Assembly (NCBI GenBank): GCA_037178855.1
Contig: JASJZC010000002.1
Location: 372,001-436,000 of the forward strand
Direction: 5' to 3'
Length of the DNA: 64,000 nucleotides
Source of the DNA: Oscheius sp. JU75
Lineage: Eukaryota > Nematoda > Chromadorea > Rhabditida > Rhabditidae
Under the pieces are notes generated by a model, which did not search any database, was not told the origin of the DNA, and worked only from the letters and a program-made list of their open reading frames with translations. Both the position numbers and the translations under genes were made by a program. This document shows, piece after piece, positions 1 to 11,323 of this stretch (position 1 is the first letter of the stretch; each line of letters begins with the position of its first letter).

Positions 1-439
1 CTCTCAGTCCGTGTGATCCAAAACCCTGATCTAGTCGCTTCGATACGGTTGTTGAAATTATTAAAAAAATATTCACGTACTTCTGTCTTTCTTTCTCTCC
101 GTCTTTCTGACTCTCTGTCTCTTTATCTCTCTGCCTTTGTGCCTCTGTGTCTCCGTGTCTCTCTATTTCTGTATCTCTCTGTCTCTCTCTTTGTCTCTCA
201 GTCTTTCAGTCTCTCTTCTCTCCATGGTCTCAGTCAATCTAGTCATGAGACGCTTGGGACTTTCCCTCCAACCCCCACACAGTTTATTCTTTTTGCAAAA
301 TGTTCATCACTCGTGTAAAATAATTAAAATCCCTGTCCCCTTTCAACATTTCAGACTTGAAGTAAGGTGATAATATTTTTCAGCTGCTCGTCTCTCCAAT
401 CAGCTTTTCGTGTTTGATCGGACTTTTTGTTCTGATTTT
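1..439. repeat. CTCTGT-type array and spacer upstream of the first receptor gene
   Basis: A degenerate array of TCTCTGTC units fills roughly 85-230. The open frames across it are low-complexity Ser/Leu strings and are not treated as coding. A possible 3' splice site (TTTTTCAG) ends at about 382, so an upstream exon of the next gene cannot be excluded. Confidence 0.6.
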
Positions 440-1870
440 ATGTCAATGACTACAAACTTTGACTGTGCCACGAGGAATCCCGAGCTGACCCTCATATTTC
501 TACGATGTCAGTATGTTATTGTAGCCTTAACAGCACCGACAGGAATTTTTGGGCTAGTTTGTATTGTCAAGGCTTCACCGGAAGAGATGAGGAACTTTCG
601 GGCGATTTTAATTGTTTATCAAACGAGGTTTGTCTTTCCGAAAATCTTAGAAATACAGTTGCAGTCTGATCCTTGTCGATCTCATTCTCTCCCTGCTGGT
701 CATTCCCGACTTCCTTTTTCCAATACTGGGGGGCTATCCTCTAGGAATTCTGGCATTGGTAGGAGTACCCACATTCCCGCAGCTATTGGTGGCGTGTTCG
801 ACTTTCTCTGGTGAGGCCATCTGTTAAAAATGTCCAGTTTTTCAGTCATGTTTGGTTCCTTAGCTCATATTTTCTTACATCGCCATCAGACAGTCGTCCC
901 ACCGTATTCTCGCCTTCGTCTTCCACCAGTCATCCGAATTCTTAATACGAGCCTATTGTATCTGTTTCCCCAGGCAGGATTACTGTTTTCTTCCCAATTC
1001 GTGCCATCAGATTTAGCTGAAGTTAAGCAGCAAATTGCACAGGTAATCATATCTTAAAGTCGCTCATCTTTGCTCATGTACCTCGGGGAAATTCATCGCG
1101 CATGGCTCAGTCGGTAAGCGCTTCGATACCAAAAAGGTGCCGGATTCGATTCCCTGGTCGGTAAAACTTGCTCGTCTACTCATGAATCACAGAGGAACAC
1201 CTTAAGAAGGGTTTTGTAAGATTCCCTGAGCTAGAAGCATTTTCCGGCAGGCCGAATGTCGAATTCTGCGCATTGGATTCAAACGAGGGGGCCAGGTTAC
1301 GCACGAATTCAGGAAAGTTCCTGCGTTGCGGCTGAACTTTTCCACCAAAGTACCATTGTCTTGGAGCGGGAGACCTCGATTCTTATAGCCAAGTTGGTGG
1401 CGTTCATGCTCATTTCTAGTGTCTCACTACTGGCCTTTTTGGTGAGTATGATTTCCAGGATTTAAGCTGGTTCCAGGTCTGTGACACATTTCATTGTCTC
1501 CGTCACGCCAGTGCCCATCTCTCTCCACGAACACGTCACGTAATCAAAAATTCCATTGAGATTCTGATGATACAGTGTCTGGTTCCGCAAATTTTTGCCT
1601 TTGTTCCAATTGGAATCTACATGATCATCACGTTGGCTGATATCAATAGTCAAGGTTTGGTCAGACCACCATTACCCTTAAGAAACATACGTTTAAGTAC
1701 TGGTTCAATCCACTACATTGCTACTATCGCTGCATTCCTTTGTCTCAACCCTGTCTCTTATCCTTCTCAGCAGTCACTACAGAAGTTTTATCTGGAACTC
1801 TCTGATTAGAAGAAGAAAAAAAGCTACAGCCGTTTTCGTCGTGTCAAGAACACCGAATTACAAAACATAA
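440..1870 (+). CDS. Srh-like 7TM chemoreceptor, six exons
   Basis: Predicted serpentine chemoreceptor, a plasma-membrane protein probably sensing odorants in sensory neurons. Exons: 440-627, 665-810, 846-1042, 1313-1441, 1477-1654, 1698-1870. All phases agree and give 336 residues, the usual Srh length. Family marks are visible: SPEEMRNFRAIL after TM1, YPLGILALVGVPTFPQL in TM3, SPRTRHVIKN before TM6, and SLHSFVSTLSLI followed by SSHYRSF at TM7, the Srh STL..PYR region. Four introns are 35-43 nt. Intron 3 is 270 nt and carries a tRNA-like module. The first ATG is at 440 and a second at 446; an upstream exon is possible. The gene ends 5 bp from a convergent minus-strand ORF. The paralogue at 6505 shares the layout. 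Family assignment is from recognised motifs, not a search. Confidence 0.8.
1097..1168 (+). repeat. tRNA-like module in an intron
   Basis: Contains a good box A (TGGCTCAGTCGG) and box B (GGATTCGATTCC) about 34 bases apart. The anticodon and T stems pair poorly, so a working tRNA is unlikely. It is followed by GGTAAAACT, a tail like that behind other copies in the window. It lies in intron 3 of the Srh-like gene. Confidence 0.5.
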
Positions 1871-1875
1871 AAGGT

Positions 1876-2100
1876 TTATTGAACAATAGCCGGCCCCTTT
1901 CCACAAGCAGTCTTGTTGCTTTCGAAGGTGATGCTGTACCGCTTGGCCGAGCAGTCTCTCTTCGGCTCCGTAGTTCCCTCCGGCTTGACTAGCATCACTG
2001 GTCTGATCGGAGCCTGTCCGGGATCCGACTTTGTACGGGGGAGTTTCCGAACAGCTTTGGCCGCCTTCTGTTGGAGACTCTCCAGAATTTTGTGGGGCAT
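1876..2100 (-). CDS. small basic hypothetical protein, 74 aa
   Basis: The ATG sits directly after a TATACTTTTCAG acceptor, as expected for a cis- or trans-spliced first codon. The product begins MPHKILESLQQKAAKAV and is Lys/Arg/Pro-rich with two Cys, no signal peptide and no membrane segment. A minus-strand AATAAA lies just after the stop (about 1870-1875), which supports a 3' end here. The family is not recognised. A second open frame overlaps it and no homology separates them, so the call is weak. Confidence 0.3.
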   Translation of the reverse strand: MPHKILESLQQKAAKAVRKLPRTKSDPGQAPIRPVMLVKPEGTTEPKRDCSAKRYSITFESNKTACGKGPAIVQ

Positions 2101-3601
2101 CTGAAAAGTATACAGCGTATGTTGTCCGTGACGCAGGAGGCTGAAAGCCGGCCCAGCTGTGGCGCATGTCTGGAGCGACCCTAGAGCGGTAGAATCCTTG
2201 GCTCGTGGAGAATCGGCGCGGGAAAAGGAAAGCAAGAAAAATGGTGATTATGGCCCGACTATTAAGATAAAAAAACACTTCTGTTTCCTGGAGTTTTATA
2301 AATAGGCAAACATGTTTTACAAATCCGGGGATTGAGCTCGACCCCATTTTGTTTCGTTATTGAAGCGCTAATCTTAATCGACTGAGCCATGTAGGCAAAG
2401 ACCGCGCTAAATCTTCCTGAGGTACATGAATGCTTTTAGTGCACTTAACCACAAGAACAGTGTACCAGCGGTATATGCTCGCTTTAAGCGATTCAAAAAT
2501 AGGTTCTCATGGCGACTAACAATATTAGTTGGTTAGACACAACAAGTACTGATAAATTGACTTTTTTCGAAGCTCCACAAAAAATAATCGATAATCTAGA
2601 GGAAAGAAGTAAAGTTGTGTATGTCGGTGGCAGTCTTGTGAGGGGAAAACAAGCCTCTAATTGTCTGAAATGTAGGGGTTGGAGCTCGAGAAGGGGAGAT
2701 ATAAAGACAGGTGAAACAGAAGTCACCTGCAGCCACACGCGCTTGAATATATGCAATCAACAGGGAATTACGGGAAAATGGGGAAGAGCAGTGGAGAAAA
2801 AAGTTGGTAGCTTTAAGAACATCTAATTTAGTTGGCAGTTTGCCATCACAAAAGGTAGGGTTCAGTCTCTCTGCTTATTCGTCTCTCTGTCTCTTTGTCT
2901 TGGTCCAGGGAATGGATGGCCAGTGGTCCAGACATCATGACAAAGAATTGATGCCTGTGGAGCCTGTTCATGGCATGGGCATAGGATCCACAGCCGTGAT
3001 GTGCCGCAAAATTTGCAGTAAACTATGGGCTCGGTCCAGGGTTAGGACTGGTGGCTCCACAGGTTTCAAACTCATTTGTTATCAGTAAGCTTTCGAAAAG
3101 TTGTGGACTTGCCCTATGAACGGTGACTGTCCACGCTTCGATGGGTGATTGACCACAATTCTAGTGACTGACCATATTTCAGACGGACTTTTCCATCTTC
3201 CAGGCGAATGAGAAAAATGGGTGATAAATGAGACAGCCCAGCTGTGTCATAAGTAAAGGGTCAAGAAGAGACATTGTATTGTGTACTGAAAGGTTTTTCA
3301 AGAAGTGAAGTGTGCTCGTTAAATTTCTTGTAATTCGACAGTGGCTCTTTGATATACACAGTTGTTTCAAACTCCAGACCCCGTCTGTTTCTTTCCCAGC
3401 ATCATCGAGAGAGCAATTTGCGACCGGCAGACGGAAGGCATTATCTGAGAACATGACCACAAAATAGGGCTCCTATTCAGACCTGAAATATACGCCTCCG
3501 TCTTAGGTAGCAAGCATAATTGCTCCTGCAGGCTCACGCATTTAGGACATTTTATAACTTTTCTATTGCTACAGCTTACTCCAACTTGTTTAGGGCAAGC
3601 A
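2101..3601. other. spacer with one tRNA-like module
   Basis: No supported gene. A minus-strand tRNA-like module (2318-2392) has box A TGGCTCAGTCG and a box-B-like GGTCGAGCTCAATCC, with a GTAAAACA tail like the copy at 1097. ORFs at about 2500-2830 open on both strands and resemble nothing known. Confidence 0.45.
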
Positions 3602-5982
3602 ATGAAAGGATCCCTGAACATGGTGAAGGAGGAGTTGGCGGATGAGAATGTAGGCACTTCTTTCAATTTTTTTCTAGGAGAAACTCTCAGACAACTTCTG
3701 CCAATCCTCGACATCCTCGTCGCTTTAGTCTTGTTCACCAGGCAAGCTGCGAGACGCAGCACCATGCTGGTTTGAAGAGACAGAACACTATTCAACATCG
3801 TCAAGAACTTCAGGAGGGCATTTTAAGAGGAAAACAGGTAGAGACAGAGCGACAGGGAAACAGAGCACCAGACATAAGAAGTTTATAGATTCTTAAGCAA
3901 CTAAACGACGAAGGCGTTGAGCTGATCTGGGCTGCTGAAGACTCAGTCATTGGGTTCTCGACTGTACTCACTAGCAATGGTACCATTCTCGTTTCTGTAA
4001 AGTATCTCTTTTCCAGCAAGTCTTCCTGACTTCATTGGAGCCGTGGTCAAATGCTTCCAAGACTCAAAAATTGAGATTCAGCATCTAGAGACGAGAAAGC
4101 CAGTTGATGGAAAGGGTTAGGATCAAACTCAAATCTATACTAACATTTAGGATGGGACCTTCTGGCTGACTGTTCTGCCACCAAGAGTCAACTGGTCTCC
4201 GCTGCCAGTTCCTTAACTCAACAGCACATGGATCTGACTCGCTTTGCTCTTTACAAGAAAGATTCAGAGGCTGAAAGTTAGCGATCCAGACTACCAAAGT
4301 TGACAGAGACTTTTAGCCCCCTGGTTCCCGAAGCATATCTCAGAACTGGACAAGTGTTCGACTTGCTTAACAAAGTACGAACCAACGACGGATCCGAGGC
4401 ATCCGGTATACTGTCATTGTCACTATCACTGTTACTGTCACTATCACTATCACTGTCACTGTCACTGTCACTGTCACTCTCACTCTCACTTCCACTCTGA
4501 CACTACCAGTTTAGGGTCACGGAGATGCCGTCTACATTTCCCGAAGAGAGTTTCTCAATGACCAGGCAAAGGAGTACAGACAGTGAGTCAATCCTGCACC
4601 CAGAAACTAGTTATCTTTCAGTGGTGATCCTATTCCACTAGTCGACTATACTCCCGAAGAACATGCCACCTGGACAGCTGTCTATGAAAAACTCAAGGGT
4701 TTGCACTTGACCCATGCCTGTGATACCTACAGGTTCACCCGTATAATCACGTCGAACCACTGTTTTCTTTAGGAAAAACTTTAAAATGCTCGAAGCTGAA
4801 GGTGTCCTAACCCCGGAAAAGATTCCACAGCTCAATGCCATCAATATTTATCTGAGTCGTGAGTTGAGGTTTACTGGGAGAACTCGAGCTTCAAGGAAAA
4901 ACCGGCTTCATTCTCCGTCCCTGCAGTGGTCTTCTGTCCGCTAGAGACTTCTTGGCCAGTCTGGCTTTTAGAGTCTTTCAAGTAGGTCTCTCTGTCTCTG
5001 AAAATAAAGGCCTTTAGACGACTACCTATCTCCGTCACAGTGGTCATCCTCATCATTCTCCAGAGCCTGACCTCATTCATGAACTGCTTGGTCATGTTCC
5101 GATGTTTGCTGATCCGCAACTGGCCCAGATGAGTCAGGTAAGAGACAGAGATACAGAGAGGCAGAGTGGCAGCGAGACAGAGCGACAGAGAGACGGAGAG
5201 ACAGAGAGACAGAGAGATACAACTATTCCAGGATATCGGCCTTATGAGTCTTGGAGCCTCGGACGAGCAGATCGAAAAGCTAGCCACCGTCTACTGGTTC
5301 ATAGTTGAGTTCGGACTGTGTCGGGAAGGTGGTCGTCTCAAAGCCATCGGTGCCGGTCTTCTCTCAGCCTACGGAGAACTGATTCATGCTTGTTCCGATA
5401 CTCCAGATCACAAGGACTTTGAACCGACAGTAACAGCTGTCCAGAAATATGAGGACGACGACTATCAGCCTCTGTACTTTGTCGCCAATAGCATTCAGGA
5501 TGCTCTTGTAAAACTGAGGTTTGTAGGCACTAGCTGACTCTCTGCTCTCTGTCTCTTCTTTGTCTCTCTGCCCCTCTGTCTCTGTTTCTCAGTCGGTCTG
5601 TATCTCCGAGTTTCTCTGAGTCTATGTTCTTCTGTCTCTCTGTCTCATTATTTTTTCAGGCAGTACGCAACTTCGATGAATCGTCCCTTCTCGGTGCTTT
5701 TTGATCCAATCACTCGCAGTGTTGAGGTCAGTTTCAGAGTTCGTGAGAGCGATATGCTGGGAACTGGGACATAAAGTCTGTTCTTCCTGGGAAACAAACA
5801 GCAAACAAGCTAATTGCGCACGCTGCAGAAAGCTTATGAAGAATTCTGTGATTTCTGGTAAACTGGATGTTCAGATTGTCCGCAGTACTTCGGATCTGGA
5901 GTCTCCCTTGAGCCGTTTCCAATCCGAGTTCGGAGCCATTACTTCGGCTGTGGAGAAGTGCAAACTGGAAAAGAAGGATTGA
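3602..5982 (+). CDS. cat-2: tyrosine 3-monooxygenase (tyrosine hydroxylase), CAT-2-like
   Basis: Converts L-tyrosine to L-DOPA using BH4, O2 and iron, the rate-limiting step of dopamine synthesis. Exons: 3602-3649, 3691-3837, 3889-3979, 4017-4115, 4151-4276, 4317-4405, 4515-4582, 4622-4732, 4773-4858, 4896-4981, 5018-5137, 5232-5518, 5660-5726, 5875-5982. All phases fit and give 510 aa. Order: a regulatory N-terminus with RRFSL (Ser29), an ACT-like region ([17 protein letters not shown]), then the catalytic core from [11 protein letters not shown]. Predicted iron ligands are His338, His343 and Glu383, with the spacing of vertebrate [19 protein letters not shown] and a SPEPD motif favour tyrosine over phenylalanine or tryptophan hydroxylase. 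Introns 6 and 11-12 carry CACTGT, GACAGA and CTCTGT arrays. AATAAA is at 6038-6043. The start codon is the least certain point, since the frame is open upstream of 3602. Confidence 0.93.
4420..4500 (+). repeat. CACTGT-type microsatellite in a TH intron
   Basis: Repeats of CACTGT/CACTAT shading into CACTCT fill most of the 109-nt intron 4406-4514, leaving little room for a branch region before TTTAG. Confidence 0.8.
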
Positions 5983-6504
5983 ATTATCCACTTAAGTTTT
6001 CTTTACGATGCCCATGTAGACTTTAATTCTTGCTTTAAATAAAAACGCCATAGACAATGTTCATTGAACATGGAAAGCCTAAGAAGTTCACCACTCGGGT
6101 GGGGAAATCGAATCAGGGCGGGAGATAATCAGAAGAGAATAGAGATTTTTGAATAAACTTCCCTTTTCTAGAAATTTTCCCTGACTCTCAGTCGGTCTAT
6201 ATCTCTCTTTCTCTCCGTCTCTTTGAGTCTCTGTCTGTCTATCCGTCTCTCTGTCTCTCAGTCTCTTTATCTCTCTGCCTCTCTGTTCCTGTGCCTCTGT
6301 GTCTCTCTGCTACCCCGATAATTCTCCATTTCTGGTGCGTCATAATTTTGTATAAACCTTGAAACTTTCAAAGGTTGCGGCTAATCTTATAATGACCATG
6401 TATGGAATTTTATTGAGATTGACTGTGCTTTCCAAATGAACAAGTGTTGAACAACTTTGACTGTCTATCTGTCTCTGTACTCTCAACGAAGTTTTAATTT
6501 TCAG
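5983..6504. other. TH 3' end, then CTCTGT array
   Basis: The TH polyadenylation signal AATAAA is at 6038-6043. A degenerate CTCTGT array runs from about 6185 to 6312. The spacer ends at TTTTCAG directly before the ATG of the next receptor gene. Confidence 0.6.
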
Positions 6505-7708
6505 ATGCAAAACTACACAGACGACCCCTATTATGTCCCAAAAACTGGGTATCTTCCCGAATGGGGAAATATTACATACTGTGACAGAGAACGTACAGAG
6601 GTCTACCACTATATTACGAAGGGGTCAGCAGCAATCACACTACCTATTGACTTTGTCGGTTTCTATTTTATTCTGAAAAAGAGTCCGAAAGAGATGGGAA
6701 ACTATAAATGGCTACTACTAGGTCATCAAGTTTGGTAAGAGACGGAGAGACAGAATGACAGGGCGACAGAGTTACAGAGAAATAGAGAAAAGTTCTCTTT
6801 TCCAGCATAACTCTTCTGGACATTCATCTCACCGTTCTGATCGTCCCCGAATTCTTATTTCCTATTTGGGGAACAAAAATGCATGGATTTTTCGACTGGA
6901 TTGGCGTCCCTGCCTGGGTCTCTGCTGGTCTGGCCCTAGCTCAACTGGGCAGTGTTCTAGCATCTGTCTCTTCACTCTTCTACTACAGAATGCAAGTGAT
7001 TCTGCCATTTTTTCATCCACTGAAGCATTCCAGTAAGACACAGGTACGGACTTGAGAAAAAGCCTAATAAGGCAGGCTCAGATCATCTTCGGTGTTATAA
7101 ATTTTATTGTTAATATGGCTCTTCCTGCTCATTATAGTTATTTCATTCCAAGCGACCAACTGAATTCTAAAAGAGACTGGTTCAAGGTGAGTGACGGGGA
7201 CAGAGACAGAGACGGTTTTCAGATGAGAAAATGTGTCGCCCAGCCCTTCTTCGACCCCAACACCTACGTACTCGAGTATGCTCCCGAAAAGTATTATTTC
7301 TACTTCTTGCTCTACTACATGATAGCAGTTTGTGTCTTCTTCGTTCTCATGATGAGCGTTCCCTACTATTTACTCCTGTTCTATGCGAAACAATGGTCCG
7401 AGGCTACCAGACGAGCACAAAGAATGTTCCTCTTCGCTCTATTCGTTCAAGTTTGCTCAATTTTAAGATTTTTCCATGTCCCTCAGGTAATGGTCCCCTT
7501 CTCCTTGGGAATAGCTCCGGTCCTCGTCTATCTCCATGTCAGACACTGGTACTTCGAGCGGCACATTTTGAACAATTGGATGCTACTGATTGAAGCTCTA
7601 CATGGTTCCAGTGAAACAATACTGATGCTGATAGTGACTGCTCCTTACAGAAGAGCAATATTGAGACCGAAAGCACCAGGTAGTAGATACCCCTTTTTAG
7701 AAGACTAG
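6505..7708 (+). CDS. Srh-like 7TM chemoreceptor, five exons
   Basis: Predicted sensory 7TM receptor paralogous to the gene at 440. Exons: 6505-6734, 6806-7043, 7082-7186, 7223-7450, 7487-7708, giving 340 aa. Family marks: PIDFVGFYFILKKSPKEMGNY at TM1, LLDIHLTVLIVPEFLFPIWG at TM2, WSEATRRAQRMF before TM6, and IEALHGSSETILMLIVTAPY at TM7. Introns 7187-7222 and 7451-7486 are each 36 nt, a multiple of three with no stop, so they read through in frame. Removing them restores the conserved spacing (VQ joined to VMVPFSLGIAP). The ATG follows TTTTCAG with no 5' leader, as at a trans-splice site. AATAAA lies near 7788. Confidence 0.86.
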
Positions 7709-7814
7709 AAACCTTTTCAGCCATGCAAATTGACCCAAATTCGAACTCCGCTGCTGTGAACTCGTCATTACGGTAGTAGCCAAGAGAAATAAATAGTTCT
7801 ATCTAAAAATGTAT

Positions 7815-8000
7815 TGTCTTTCTTCTCTCTCCCAGTCTCTATCTCCTTATCTCGCTGTTTGTTTCTCTGTCTCTATATCTCTCTCTGTCTCACTGTCGTT
7901 TCTGTCTCTCTATTTCTCAGTTACTGTCTTCCTGTCTCTCTGCCCCTTTGACTCACCGATCGTTTTATGTCTCTCATTCTTTCTGTCTCTTTATCTCTCT
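7815..8000 (+). repeat. CTCTGT/TCTCTG array
   Basis: Pyrimidine-only degenerate hexamer array just downstream of the second Srh-like gene. Both frames through it give low-complexity Ser/Leu/Tyr. Confidence 0.8.
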
Positions 8001-8708
8001 CTCTCTTCCATACAGCCCCAGTACCGCTTGCCTGTCTCTCCCTATTTCCGTGACCATCATCTGTCTGGCCTCTACTGCCACTCTCACTCTCGCTCAATCG
8101 ATAGAGACGACACCTCAGTGTATGAGTAGTCCGTCTCTCTCAATTTTCCTTTGATTTCTGTTGTTGTTAAACTGTTCAGTTTACAGGACTTACATTCCTT
8201 AAAAATTGGTCCTACACCATGAGATTCTTTTGCGGCTAGAAGAAGAAGAGAGGTGGATAGGAGGAACATCCATATCCATCTGAAGACATCTAGAAAACAC
8301 GTAAAGAATTCCTGCGAGCTGTGTTGTGTGATGAAGGGGTGAATGTTCGAAGAATATCTTCAAATACCTTTTCAAGGTAAGATTTTCGCCCCTTTAACAT
8401 TAAACTCTCGCTTTAGAGCCTTCCGTTCTTTCCGCTCCGGACTGTGGGAAGAAGTGCAAAATCTTCGATGGAATCCGTTGTCTACTCTTCGACTTGCGTG
8501 AGGAGAAGAATGGAATTGAACTGAGAAAGATAGGGATTGGAAAAATGAAAATTCATAAGCAAATATGTATGTATGATTTGGATGAGCTCTCGAGATTCCT
8601 CAGGCAGAGAGGCAGAGAGATATAGAAAAAGAAAGACAGAGAAACAGGAAACCTAGAACTGGAAGCTTTCACTTCAGCAACTATTAATTGGTCCACGACA
8701 GGGTTAGG

Positions 8709-8790
8709 CGTCTGCGACACATGTCAACTCTAACCTGGGATACCACTTGACAATGTTTGTAGTCTTTTCTGTCAAGACAAGACAAGCTAA
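8709..8790 (-). repeat. diverged copy of the 60.8 kb hairpin repeat
   Basis: TGTCAACTCTAACC followed by GGATACCACTTGAC matches the reverse complement of 60839-60910 with scattered changes. The shared order of blocks (GCGTC, TGTCAACTCTAA, GGATANCACTTGAC) makes chance unlikely. Probably a small non-autonomous element. Confidence 0.5.
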
Positions 8791-9228
8791 TGCACGAAGT
8801 TGGCAAGTTACTGTTTTGATTGCTTTAATTGTAAAAAGAAAATAGTTTTGCTCATTGAAGAGTTTCTTTGTGACGCAATTTGGACAGTAAGCCGTAGAGC
8901 AGTTGTCCAGCAAGCTTTAGGCAGTACCAGAGACAGATAGGGTTAGAGGCATTCGCGAAGTCGGACAGGGAGGGAAACAGTCAGTTCAGTTGAAAAAGAA
9001 AAGAGCTGTGGAGAGGGACAAAGGGGGGAATCAGGCAGAGAAGAAAAAGACTAGGAGATACTGTTGTCGGACCGCAACCGAAAGATAGGAGGTGGGAATG
9101 TTTAGTTGATAAAGAAAAAGACCAAAGGAGAACTGTAGATAGAAACAGGTAGGTTCGGTATATCAGAAAAAAATCCCCATCAATAGAGTTGATAAATTTT
9201 TGCAAAACTTCCCGCAGGAAGAAACTGA

Positions 9229-9276
9229 GGCCGATCTTATCGAACCAAAGAAATTAACGGTTCGATAAGATCGGCC
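9229..9276. repeat. perfect 18-bp inverted repeat (hairpin)
   Basis: GGCCGATCTTATCGAACC at 9229-9246 is the exact reverse complement of 9259-9276, with a 12-nt loop. No gene end or open frame is tied to it. It could be a foldback element remnant, a structured RNA, or a regulatory palindrome. Confidence 0.85.
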
Positions 9277-11016
9277 CCGTTTTTTACCCGTATCCCACCC
9301 CGAAGCATTCACCCTAGTGGGCGGCCCTACCCCGAGGGTAGGGACTTAGACAAGCTACCCGAGAGTGCTTGAGCCCGAATCTCTCTCTGAGTCTCCTTCT
9401 TCTAATTTCTCTACTCTGAAATTCATTGCAGTTATGGTATTAATGGCTTACAGAATAGTGCTTCGAAGTATTTACTCTTTAAAATTCATCACTTCGGTGC
9501 TAAATTTAGTTTACTTTTACATTCCCAGTTTGTCAATACTTCATTTCACCACTTTTTAAGAGTCTTTATTTCCGTATTTACACTCACTTTTATCCTCCCA
9601 GTGAGAGCACAGAGTCTCCCCATCAAACAGCTGTGTTTTTTCTAGTGGTCACTCTACTGGTCAATGATCACGTAATCAAGCGATCCTTCATCAACTTTAA
9701 GTGTATTGGAGTGAAGTTTTGCCTTTCTGCCTCTCTCTCTATTTGTCTCTCCGTCTCCTTGCGGTCACTTTTCTACCCACCCAACTGCTACGAAAAAAAA
9801 GCACAAATGAGATGTCATTCGCGCCGGACAAGTGTCATCAAAACCGAGCCAAGGGGGAAGCTTATTACTCTGCCCTCCTCTACCTAGTCTCTCCGTCTTT
9901 TGAACACTGTTTTTATTTCTGAAGAACTCATCTCAGAATTAGCCCGACCACTCCTAAAGCGACAATAAAGTGAGAAGGCGAAAACAAGGTAATAAAGTTT
10001 TCTTTCGGGTAGAGACACTGATGTTTTCTTGAGCTTGAGGGAATTTTTTTAGCGTACTTCTCCCTGAAAAGGGTACTATTTTTGCAAGCCCACGTAACCA
10101 AAAGAGTCTGAATATATTGTCGATGCACATAATTTGCCGAAGCAGAATTCTGAGTGACCAATCTTGAATGATCTTCAGGAATCTACCTGTCTCTCTGTAA
10201 CCACGCCACTAGCTCTCACTTACCATGTCATTTCTTCCATGCCATTAAACCCATTTTTAGAAGGACCCCATAAAGGATCTCTCACTCTCTCCGTCTAAAA
10301 ATGGAGCAGCTCAGTCCCCATAAATTGTCTGTTCCATGGTCTGCAAATGCGCTTCCGTGGTCGTCCCTTCTCTCCTCTAAGCGCTGCCACTTTTTTGGTG
10401 TTTAGGGCATTTTCGCACATCCAAAGACTTGATGCTCGGGCACGACTTGTTTCTGGATTTTGTTATTTTCACTAGGCAAAACAAGGCTGCAGAATAGATG
10501 AGTGGGTCCAGGATGCTCCTCACAGATAGCTATGAATATTTAGGTGTCTTTCCCCGTGGCTTCAAGACTTCCTCCATTCTGTCATTGCATATTGTGGTCA
10601 AAACATTCTCTTTTCTTGTTTTTCCTTCTCCTGGCTCGTCTTTTAGCCAGATCGTGTTTCATTCCAGTCACAATTTGAATCTTTTCAAAAAGTGGGAACT
10701 GAGTTCAACGCTTGTCCTGATCCCGATCAATTTTCTTTCCCTCCCACCTACAATTACAATCGGCCACTCATGCAGGTTGTTCTGTAGGCTAAAATGGCAG
10801 TTTCTTGAGTCCTTGTTAGCAATTATGATGCTGGAGAGCGGGAGAGAGCACGTATCCATAACGGGACTGACCTTTAGGATCAAAAGGTCTTGTTCTTTTC
10901 CCCTTAACTCTCTCACTCATTATCAGGCCACAGACTCTGTCTCTGTCACTGTCACCTAGTTACTGACTGACTTTCCTTCTGGTTTCTTCTCTAATTTAAC
11001 AAATGGATATTCAGAA

Positions 11017-11305
11017 ATGGCTTTCGGCGGTCTTCTGGACGGTTTTCTCAATGAGAAGACCGAAGAAGAGTCATCTCGAATGAGACACATGCGCTACGAT
11101 ATCCACAGGAAAGGAAGCCTGATTGTGAGTTTTGTCTGCCCTTTGAAAATGTTCAGTGACAGTTCAGGGCCTGTCTGACGACAAAATGATGATCAAGAAG
11201 ATGAGTACATGCAGCTACCCGGAGCAGTCTTCCCCAAAGTTTTCCCTGGTTTCATCTGGACCCTACCGTGGGTTTATCTTTTTTGGGGGCTGGACTATAA
11301 AATGA
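11017..11305 (+). CDS. small two-exon hypothetical protein, 81 aa
   Basis: Exons 11017-11124 and 11168-11305 join in phase across a 43-nt intron with a TTCAG acceptor. The ATG lies two bases after a TATTCAG acceptor. The product begins MAFGGLLDGFLNEKTEEESS and is charged, with no signal peptide or membrane segment; DDKMMIKKM follows the junction. The family is not recognised. The stop is only 18 bp from the stop of the convergent secreted-protein gene. Coding status rests on splice logic alone. Confidence 0.4.
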
Positions 11306-11323
11306 AGGTTAACATTCAATGAT

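Larger units (their letters stand above)
7709..11016. other. gene-poor spacer with array, hairpin and repeat fragments
   Basis: No confident gene in 3.3 kb. Contents: CTCTGT array (about 7815-8000), GACAGA array (about 8605-8650), a dispersed-repeat copy at 8709-8790, a perfect hairpin at 9229-9276, and a short CTCTGT array at 9720-9765. A possible exon after GCTTTAG at about 8415 encodes FRSFRSGLWEEV before a stop; its family is unknown. Overlapping open frames on both strands at 10498-10960 show no recognisable domain. Confidence 0.4.

Noticed and set aside
13-370. Open frames of 77-101 aa through the CTCTGT array
   Set aside because: Sequence is simple-repeat derived (Ser/Leu strings), with no splice logic or homology.
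2493-2826. Overlapping 87-105 aa open frames on both strands
   Set aside because: No recognised domain, no splice signals in register, and both strands are equally open; cannot be told from chance.
9365-9559. 64-aa Leu/Ile/Tyr-rich open frame that resembles a membrane segment
   Set aside because: Composition follows the AT-rich DNA; no neighbouring exon continues it.
10498-10959. 153-aa plus-strand and 82-aa minus-strand open frames
   Set aside because: No family resemblance and no consistent exon chain could be built on either strand.
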